This document shows, piece after piece, positions 48,501 through 55,120 of a DNA stretch of 64,000 nucleotides. Numbering within the stretch: position 1 is the stretch's first letter; each line of letters starts with the position of its first letter. The notes under the pieces are model-generated. The model worked only from the letters and a program-made list of their open reading frames with translations. It was not told where the DNA came from and ran no database searches. The stretch is from Candidatus Kryptobacter tengchongensis (GTDB lineage Bacteria; Bacteroidota; Ignavibacteria; Kryptoniales; Kryptoniaceae), in assembly GCA_001485605.1 (NCBI GenBank), contig FAON01000016.1:31949-95948 (forward strand). Reading direction: 5' to 3'. Position numbers and translations under genes: made by a program.

Positions 48501-49259
48501 ATGCGGTTAAAAATCACCCTTTCTACTCAATCCATTCCCGTATCAATACCAGTAAATTACAATCATTTCATCTATGCCGAGTTAAGGGACAAGATAAAAA
48601 GACATAGCGACGCTTTCAAATCCGATAAGAGGTTAAAAGACCTTGGTATTTTCAAGGATAGGTTCAGGATTTATACTTTTTCGTTTCTTCGCTTTAAAAG
48701 CTTTTTGATAGAAAGCGAGGAAATAAAATTGACAAGTCAAGATGAATTTAACTTTTTCATCTCTTCTCCGTTTAATTCTTTCATTGAGGGGATTGCGGTT
48801 GCGTTTTTAAGGGATGGAAATCTTAAAATTGGCGATGTTAATTTTACTGTTAAATCAATTATTAAAATTGATCTCCCAAAATTTAATAGCGAAATGAAAT
48901 TGCGTCTTCTCTCCCCCATTGCTGTCGTCAAAAGTCCAGCGGAAAAAAGAACCTTCCTGACACCCGAAGAACCAGGATATTTTGACAAGATCAAAGAGGA
49001 TTTGATAAGAAAATATAATTTTTTATACGGCGAGAAAGTAAAAGATATTGATTTTGAGATGCGATTTGATAGCGAATATATAAATTCAAGGGGCGGAAGA
49101 TTTTCAAAACTTATAAAATTTGGTAGAATGAATATAAAATGTTTTCTTGCACCATTTACGATAAAGACAGATCCAAGATTAATTGAGGTTGGATATGAAT
49201 GGGGATTCGGACATAAAAATCATTTCGGGTTTGGGATGGCGGTGATATCAGAACAATAA
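48501..49259 (+). CDS. cas6: CRISPR-associated Cas6-family endoribonuclease, solitary
   Basis: 252 residues of the repeat-associated RAMP type. The N-terminal ferredoxin-like half has SIPVNYNHFIYAELRDKI and FRIYTFSFLRF, the second half IKLRLLSPIAVVK-like KLRLLSPIAVVKSP, and the C-terminus carries the glycine-rich loop GYEWGFGHKNHFGFGMAVI that defines Cas6. Cas6 cuts CRISPR precursor RNA within repeats. No other cas gene and no repeat array is found in the 64 kb. The residue at the common catalytic His position (LHxxG) appears to be Lys46 (LKDLG); His22 and His35 are nearby alternatives. Base composition matches its neighbours. The purine-rich GGGGG before the ATG is an unusual ribosome binding site. 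Confidence 0.82.
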   Translation: MRLKITLSTQSIPVSIPVNYNHFIYAELRDKIKRHSDAFKSDKRLKDLGIFKDRFRIYTFSFLRFKSFLIESEEIKLTSQDEFNFFISSPFNSFIEGIAVAFLRDGNLKIGDVNFTVKSIIKIDLPKFNSEMKLRLLSPIAVVKSPAEKRTFLTPEEPGYFDKIKEDLIRKYNFLYGEKVKDIDFEMRFDSEYINSRGGRFSKLIKFGRMNIKCFLAPFTIKTDPRLIEVGYEWGFGHKNHFGFGMAVISEQ

Positions 49260-49279
49260 AGCGATTTTTAAACTTTGGA

Positions 49280-49296
49280 AAAATCAAGTTGATTTT
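49280..49296. promoter_or_regulatory. Perfect 17-base palindrome, possible operator
   Basis: AAAATCAA-G-TTGATTTT, 20 bases after the cas6 stop and 50 before the TPR gene. It could bind a dimeric regulator or be a chance AT-rich match. Confidence 0.3.
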
Positions 49297-49346
49297 GATT
49301 TCAGGTTTTTCTAATTTTCAAAAGAAAAACAAAAAGTTTTTTAAAG

Positions 49347-51263
49347 ATGAGACATTTTATAATCACAATAGTATCAATCTTTTTACTTGCTTGTGAGGTT
49401 TTTTCTCAGAGCGTAACTTTAAAAGTTCGCGAGAAGACAATTTTAAGAGGGGAGAGGTATTTAACGGTTAAATTTTCAGTTGAGGGAGCAAGCGAAAATT
49501 TTACGGATGTTGATGTAGCAAAGGGAGCATATTATTATTTTGTCTGCTTGCCTGAGGGTGATTGGGCAATTGATGAAGAATTTGCGAAGGAATTTACATC
49601 AAAAGTTTTAATCCAGCAAGATGGCAATGTTTATTACCCTGAGGTTTATGATATTTTAACTATTGGTGGGAAGGTGGGATTGATGATGGGATTTGAGAAA
49701 AAATTTAAAATTGAAAAGCCATTTAAAATTAACTATCCAATTTCCGAAAAAGTTGTAAGTTCGGGCGAGATGAACATCCCTGAAAATTTGTGGGAAGGTT
49801 ATTCAAAATCTTTCAAAACATATCAAGATGGGGTTAAACTTTATAGTGACCGTAATTATCAGCGTTCTGCCGATGTTCTTTTCAGCGTTGTTGCTGATGA
49901 TATGGCTAAAAAATTTTCTTTTTACAAAGATGCACGGGAAAAATGTGTCAAATCACTTGATAATATTCTAATTGAACTTGTTGATAAGTTTAATTCAATC
50001 GTTTCGGCGACGATTGAGCCAGAAGATAAACTTAAAATGTATGATAGTTTGAAAATTCAGTTTCAAGATTATGTCAACGCAGTTTTGACACCGAAATTAA
50101 ATGTCCTTGCCGATACGCTTGTTTTTGCGATGCTTTCACGTGCAAATAGTTATTTTGAAAAAATTGAAAATGAAATTAGTGCGGAGAAATATCGCCTTGA
50201 TGTTAAGAACATTTCTTGGCTTAACACTGAAAGCGGGCTGAATTTTAAGTATCGTCTCATCATTGATGCGCTTGCTTATGCCTTTACATCTGAATCTTTT
50301 TGGGACAATCCTGATACGACGAAATTTGAATTTGTTTTGCCGGATACGCTTCTTGCTAATTTGAAAGTTTTTGGAGTTGAAAAAGATTATAACATATTCC
50401 AGCGTGTTTGCATCTCAAACATGAAAAATAAAGGGACCCTTTTTGACGAAAAATTTCTCGTCAATCTTCTAAACAATTCCTCTTATCTCTCTCAACCTTA
50501 TTATGAGATTTTCCTTGCAATTGATAACTACATTAGAAAAAATTATTCCGAAAGCAAAAATTATATAATCGGGGCATTAAAGAGATTAACTGACTATGAA
50601 CTTATACGAAGAATTGAGGTTTTGAGGAGCATGATTTTTGTAAAGCAACAAAATTTGTCAGCCGAAGCAGTTGAATTATATCGTGAAGGTTTAAGAAAAT
50701 TATCATCTGGGGATAAGACAGGTGGTCTTGACGCATTCAGAAGGGCTATTTTACTTGAGCCGAGGTTTCCACTTACAAACTTTACAATTGGGGAGATTTA
50801 CTTTCAAGAGAATGACCTTTATCCAGCGATAATTTACTTTTCAAAGGCAGTTTCGCTTGATTCAAACTTTGTTCTCGCTTATGAGCGTCTTTTTGATATT
50901 TATAGAATACAGGGGAATTGGGCGGATGCGAGAACAGTTCTTGAGACCGCTCTTTCGGGTGGGAATGATTTTTGGATAATAAGAATTCTTTTGGCTCAGG
51001 CTTACAATGAACTTAAACTTTATGATAAAGCGATTGAATCCCTTACAAAAGCGATTAGTTATAATCCGTTAAATTATGAGCAATATGTTTATCTTGGTGT
51101 TGTTTATTCAAATGTTGGAAGGTTTGAGGATGCTGAGAGAGTTTTGAAGAAAGCAGCCGAAATAAATCCAGATAGAAAAGAAGCTTATCAAGAACTTAAA
51201 AGAGTTGAAGAGCTGAAAAAGCAGAAAAAGCAGGATGAAAAACTAAAAGAAAAGAAAAAGTGA
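49347..51263 (+). CDS. Exported TPR-repeat protein
   Basis: 638 residues. Signal peptide (about 1-20, ending near VFSQ). The N-terminal 430 residues are of no family I recognise: a beta-rich start, then mostly helical sequence. At about 445-620 tetratricopeptide repeats follow (ALLEPRFPLTNFTIGEIYF, AVSLDSNFVLAYERLFDIY, AISYNPLNYEQYVYLGVVY, AAEINPDRKEAYQEL). The C-terminus is very Lys/Glu-rich. Periplasmic scaffold for protein-protein contacts is a reasonable role. Its stop overlaps the frame of surE, so both are translated together. Confidence 0.75.
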   Translation: MRHFIITIVSIFLLACEVFSQSVTLKVREKTILRGERYLTVKFSVEGASENFTDVDVAKGAYYYFVCLPEGDWAIDEEFAKEFTSKVLIQQDGNVYYPEVYDILTIGGKVGLMMGFEKKFKIEKPFKINYPISEKVVSSGEMNIPENLWEGYSKSFKTYQDGVKLYSDRNYQRSADVLFSVVADDMAKKFSFYKDAREKCVKSLDNILIELVDKFNSIVSATIEPEDKLKMYDSLKIQFQDYVNAVLTPKLNVLADTLVFAMLSRANSYFEKIENEISAEKYRLDVKNISWLNTESGLNFKYRLIIDALAYAFTSESFWDNPDTTKFEFVLPDTLLANLKVFGVEKDYNIFQRVCISNMKNKGTLFDEKFLVNLLNNSSYLSQPYYEIFLAIDNYIRKNYSESKNYIIGALKRLTDYELIRRIEVLRSMIFVKQQNLSAEAVELYREGLRKLSSGDKTGGLDAFRRAILLEPRFPLTNFTIGEIYFQENDLYPAIIYFSKAVSLDSNFVLAYERLFDIYRIQGNWADARTVLETALSGGNDFWIIRILLAQAYNELKLYDKAIESLTKAISYNPLNYEQYVYLGVVYSNVGRFEDAERVLKKAAEINPDRKEAYQELKRVEELKKQKKQDEKLKEKKK

Positions 51264-51268
51264 GTGAA

Positions 51269-52060
51269 ATGCATATACTTGTTTCAAATGATGATGGTAT
51301 AAATTCCGAGGGAATTTATGCACTTGCGATGGAGTTAAGGAAAATTGCAGATGTTACAGTAGTTGCCCCAGAAAAACAAATGAGCGCCGTTGGGCATGCG
51401 ATAACTGTTCAATATCCTTTGAGAGTTAATCCGTTTTATAAAAATGGTGAGCTTTTCGGTTACGCTGTTGATGGAACGCCGGCAGATGCAGTTAAACTTG
51501 CTGTTAAAGCATTGTTGAAGGATAAAAAAATTGATCTTCTAATTTCGGGGATTAATCATGGGACGAATACATCAATAAATATCATTTACTCTGGAACGGT
51601 TTCCGCAGCCACAGAGGGGACGATACTTGGGATACCTTCAATTGCAATTTCACTTGCGACTTACGCTCCAAACCCTGATTTTTCATTTGCTGCGAAATTT
51701 GCCGTTAAGCTTGCCGAATTTGTTTTCAAAAATGGTTTGCCTAAGGGAACGCTTTTGAATGTCAATGTCCCACCTGTTTCTGAAAATGAAATAAAAGGAG
51801 TTCTTGTTACTCGTCAAGGTAGTGCTTTTTGGGATGATTGGTTTGAAATTCGTAAAGATCCAAATGGCAGAGACTATTACTGGCTTGCTGGAAGATTTAT
51901 AAATTATGAACAAGGCGATTTAAACGCTGATCATACCGCTGTGCAGAACAATTATATTTCAATCACACCAATTCATTTTGATTTGACGAATTATAAGGCG
52001 ATTGATGAACTAAAAAAATCTGGACTTGAAAATCTTTTAAAATCCCTTGACAAAGATTAA
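51269..52060 (+). CDS. surE: 5'/3'-nucleotidase SurE
   Basis: Metal-dependent phosphatase of nucleoside monophosphates. About 263 residues: the metal site ILVSNDDGINSEG at the N-terminus, PEKQMSAVGHAIT, VDGTPADAVKLAV and SGINHGTNTSINIIYSGTVSAATEGTILG, all SurE hallmarks. Start is taken at the ATG 51269 because SurE proteins begin with M-x-ILV-NDDG; a GTG at 51260 in the same frame overlaps the TPR gene and is possible. The aminotransferase gene follows after 41 bases. Confidence 0.94.
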   Translation: MHILVSNDDGINSEGIYALAMELRKIADVTVVAPEKQMSAVGHAITVQYPLRVNPFYKNGELFGYAVDGTPADAVKLAVKALLKDKKIDLLISGINHGTNTSINIIYSGTVSAATEGTILGIPSIAISLATYAPNPDFSFAAKFAVKLAEFVFKNGLPKGTLLNVNVPPVSENEIKGVLVTRQGSAFWDDWFEIRKDPNGRDYYWLAGRFINYEQGDLNADHTAVQNNYISITPIHFDLTNYKAIDELKKSGLENLLKSLDKD

Positions 52061-52101
52061 GAAAAATTTTATTTTTTTCTAAAAACGAACGGGAAAATAA
52101 A

Positions 52102-53295
52102 ATGAAGAAGCGTCTTTTCACACCAGGACCAACTCCAGTTCCTGAAAATGTCGCACTTGCAATGGCGCAACCGATAATTCATCATCGCAATCCTGAGTTT
52201 ATTGAAATTTTCGCTCGTGTAAATGAAAATTTGAAATATCTTTTTCAAACAAAGCAAGATGTCTATACTCTGACAAGCAGTGGCACCGGGGCAATGGAAG
52301 CTGCGGTTGCAAATTTATTTTCATATGGTGATAAGGTTATATTTGTAAACGGCGGGAAATTTGGTGAGAGGTGGGGTGAGATATGCCGAGCTTATGGAGT
52401 TGAGGCGATTGAAGTTAAAATTGAGTGGGGAAGGGCTGTAACACCGGAGGAGATCAAAGAGCAGTTAAAAAAATATCCCGATGTTAAGGCAGTTCTTGTG
52501 ACTCATAGTGAGACATCAACCGGCGTTTTTACAGATGTGAAGGAGCTTTCCAGAATTGTTCACGAGAATTCTGATGCGGTTATCGTGGTTGATGGGATTA
52601 CTTCTGTTGGTGCTCATGAACTTTATATGGATGAGTGGGGACTTGATGTTGTGATAACAGGTTCGCAGAAAGGTTTGATGATTCCGCCAGGGCTTTCGTT
52701 TATAGCTTTGAGCGAGAAAGCTTGGGGAATGGTTGAGAGGTCAAATCTTCCCAAGTATTATTTTAGTTTGAAAAAGGCAAAGAAAGCTCTTCAGAATGGG
52801 GATACGCCCTGGACACCTGCAATTGCTTTGATAGTTGCGCTTGATGTCGCTTTAAAAATGATAAAGGAAGAGGGGCTTGAAAATATATGGAGAAGACATG
52901 AAAAGTTATCCAAAGCAGTAAGAGAGGGTTGTAAAGCGATCGGGTTAAAACTTTTTGGAGAACCACCTTCATACGCTGTGACAGCAGTTTATTTCCCGGA
53001 TGGAATTGACAAAAAGGAGTTTCAGAGGACTTTGAAATATAAATATGGAGTTACAGTTGCAGGGGGACAAGAGCATTTGAAGGATAAAATTTTTAGAATT
53101 TCACACCTTGGATATTATGATGAAATTGATATTGTTGGTGTTATATCTGCAATTGAGATGGCATTACTTGAATCAGGTTTTGATGAGTTTAACCCCGGCG
53201 ATGGTGTCCGTGCAGTTCAAAATGTCTTTGCTGAATATGAGAAAAGCAAATTAACTCAAAATGATGATGAAAAATTTTTAAGCTGTTGCCATTAA
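52102..53295 (+). CDS. Class V aminotransferase (serine-pyruvate / alanine-glyoxylate type)
   Basis: PLP enzyme of 397 residues. Starts with the family block LFTPGPTPVPENV, has SSGTGAMEAAVANLF, HSETSTGV, VDGITSVGAHEL and the PLP Lys190 in ITGSQKGL. It lies just upstream of serA (19-base gap), the first enzyme of serine synthesis. In several thermophiles a class V enzyme of this kind stands in for phosphoserine aminotransferase; that role is inferred from position here. The tail after residue 365 ends in CCH and is slightly longer than usual. Confidence 0.88.
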   Translation: MKKRLFTPGPTPVPENVALAMAQPIIHHRNPEFIEIFARVNENLKYLFQTKQDVYTLTSSGTGAMEAAVANLFSYGDKVIFVNGGKFGERWGEICRAYGVEAIEVKIEWGRAVTPEEIKEQLKKYPDVKAVLVTHSETSTGVFTDVKELSRIVHENSDAVIVVDGITSVGAHELYMDEWGLDVVITGSQKGLMIPPGLSFIALSEKAWGMVERSNLPKYYFSLKKAKKALQNGDTPWTPAIALIVALDVALKMIKEEGLENIWRRHEKLSKAVREGCKAIGLKLFGEPPSYAVTAVYFPDGIDKKEFQRTLKYKYGVTVAGGQEHLKDKIFRISHLGYYDEIDIVGVISAIEMALLESGFDEFNPGDGVRAVQNVFAEYEKSKLTQNDDEKFLSCCH

Positions 53296-53314
53296 AACAT
53301 AAATTTTTAGGGAA

Positions 53315-54898
53315 ATGAAAATTTTAATCACAGATCCGATTGAAGAAAGCTGTGTTAATATCTTAAAAAGCGAGGGATTCACGGTTGATTTGAAGCCAGG
53401 TATCACAAAAGATGAAATTAAAAGAATAATTAACGATTATGTTGCTTTAATAGTGAGAAGCGGAACGAGGGTGACAGCAGACATTATAAATGAAGCGAAG
53501 AATTTGAAGATAATTGGTCGTGCAGGTGCGGGGGTTGACAACATTGATGTTGATGCAGCTACAAGGCGTGGGATAATCGTGATGAACACCCCTGGGGGAA
53601 ATACGATATCTACGGCGGAACATACTATGAGTTTAATTCTTGCCCTCGCAAGGAACATACCTCAGGCATGTGAAGATTTAAAGTCTGGAAACTGGAACAG
53701 GAAGAAATTTATAGGTGTGGAGCTTTATGGTAAAACGATCGGGATAATTGGACTTGGACGGATAGGTCGTGAGGTTGCGATACGGTGTAAGGCTTTTGGA
53801 ATGAATGTAATTGGTTATGATCCCGTGGTTTCATCCGAAGTCGCCAGGAAGTTCGGTGTTGAACTTGTTGCGGAACTTGATGAGATCTATAGGAGAAGCG
53901 ATTTTATAACCGTTCATGTTCCTTTAAATGAAGAAACTCGTGGGATGATAGGGAAAAATGAACTTTTAAAGTGCAAGCGTGGAGTTAGAATAATAAACTG
54001 CGCTCGCGGTGGTATAATTGATGAAATGGCTTTGCTTGAAGCAATTGAATCTGGGCATGTTGCTGGTGCTGCGCTTGATGTTTTTTCTGAAGAACCTCCA
54101 CCTAAAGATCATCCGCTGATAAAACATCCGAAAGTCATAGTTACACCACATCTTGGTGCAGCTACAGAGGAAGCACAGGAAAAAGTCGCAGTTCAAATTG
54201 CCCAACAAATTGTTGATGCCCTTAAGGAACGTGCGATCGTTGGGGCAGTAAACGCCGAAATTTTACAACTTGCGATGAATGAGGTAATAAAACCTTATCT
54301 TTTACTTGCTGAAAAAATCGGTCTATTCCAAGCACAGATTTTAAAGGGTAAGGTAAAGAGTGTTACGGGCATTTTTGTTGGTGAAATGCTTAAAAATTCA
54401 TCACAGATATTAATTTCAGCATTTTTGAAGGGGATGTTAAATTACCTTATGAGCGAGCCAGTAAATTATATTAATGCACCTGTTATAGCAAGAGAGATAG
54501 GTTTAAGTGTGAGCGAAAAGGTAAGTGATGATAGCGGGAATTATACACATCTTTTGAGGTTTGAGGTTAAAACCGATAAGGAAACTAAAACTGTTTCTGG
54601 GACAGTGTTTGGAAATAATGACATAAGAATTGTTGGGGTTGATGAATTCCATTTTGAATTCAAGCCTGAGGGAATTTTGATTGTTTATTCAAATATTGAT
54701 AAACCTGGAATGCTTGCATCTGTGAGCTCAATTCTTGCTCGTTCAGAAATTAACATAGCAGGTCTTTCCCTTGGAAGATATGGCGTTGGACAGAAGGCGT
54801 TGACCGTGATGAGTGTTGATAATGAAATTCCGCAGAATGTTTTACGTGAGATTTCATCAATAGATGGGATTTTTGATGTCAAAATTGTGAAGTTATAA
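53315..54898 (+). CDS. serA: D-3-phosphoglycerate dehydrogenase
   Basis: First enzyme of serine synthesis; oxidises 3-phosphoglycerate with NAD. 527 residues, the long type: substrate domain, NAD-binding Rossmann domain with GLGRIG at 146-151, RGGIIDE and TPHLGAATEEAQ (catalytic His), an intervening ASB domain (about 315-450) and a C-terminal ACT domain (about 455-527; VYSNIDKPGMLASVSSIL) that probably senses serine. The order aminotransferase-serA suggests one operon. Confidence 0.95.
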   Translation: MKILITDPIEESCVNILKSEGFTVDLKPGITKDEIKRIINDYVALIVRSGTRVTADIINEAKNLKIIGRAGAGVDNIDVDAATRRGIIVMNTPGGNTISTAEHTMSLILALARNIPQACEDLKSGNWNRKKFIGVELYGKTIGIIGLGRIGREVAIRCKAFGMNVIGYDPVVSSEVARKFGVELVAELDEIYRRSDFITVHVPLNEETRGMIGKNELLKCKRGVRIINCARGGIIDEMALLEAIESGHVAGAALDVFSEEPPPKDHPLIKHPKVIVTPHLGAATEEAQEKVAVQIAQQIVDALKERAIVGAVNAEILQLAMNEVIKPYLLLAEKIGLFQAQILKGKVKSVTGIFVGEMLKNSSQILISAFLKGMLNYLMSEPVNYINAPVIAREIGLSVSEKVSDDSGNYTHLLRFEVKTDKETKTVSGTVFGNNDIRIVGVDEFHFEFKPEGILIVYSNIDKPGMLASVSSILARSEINIAGLSLGRYGVGQKALTVMSVDNEIPQNVLREISSIDGIFDVKIVKL

Positions 54899-54947
54899 TT
54901 TGGCATAGTTTTTGACGCTTTGTTAAGTTCATTTCATATGAAAAATC

Positions 54948-54976
54948 TTGACAAAGTTGATTTAAGATGTTATATT
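54948..54976 (+). promoter_or_regulatory. Near-consensus promoter of receptor cassette 2
   Basis: TTGACA, 17 bases, TATATT: identical boxes and spacing to the cassette 1 promoter. The predicted start near 54983 gives a leader of about 138 bases before the receptor, holding the short ORF at 55018-55116. Confidence 0.75.
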
Positions 54977-55017
54977 TATTAGTGAACGAATGAAAACAAA
55001 GTTTGGAGGAGAAAAAT

Positions 55018-55116
55018 TTGAAAACACTGATATTGGTTGCTTCTCCTAATCTCGCGAATGTAGACATCCTCTCATTGACTCTCCAAAATTTAAAACAAAC
55101 ATATCAGGAGGAATAA
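55018..55116 (+). CDS. Putative 32-residue leader peptide ahead of the cassette 2 receptor
   Basis: TTG start with a strong ribosome binding site (GGAGGAG at 55005-55011, 6-base spacing), 32 codons (start MKTLILVASPN, end KQTYQEE), and a TAA only 4 bases before the receptor ATG. The receptor's own ribosome binding site (AGGAGGA at 55106-55112) lies inside the end of this ORF, so ribosomes on the leader would open or cover it. No homology recognised. An alternative ATG at 54990 in another frame gives 19 codons but lacks a binding site. Could be regulatory or merely translational coupling. Confidence 0.5.
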   Translation: MKTLILVASPNLANVDILSLTLQNLKQTYQEE

Positions 55117-55120
55117 AGAT

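Noticed and set aside
48330..49346. Search for a CRISPR array beside cas6
   Set aside because: No direct repeats of 25-40 bases with regular spacing are visible on either side; none were seen elsewhere in the window either.
54990..55049. 19-codon ATG ORF in the cassette 2 leader
   Set aside because: Lacks a ribosome binding site; the TTG ORF in another frame has a strong one and ends next to the receptor start.
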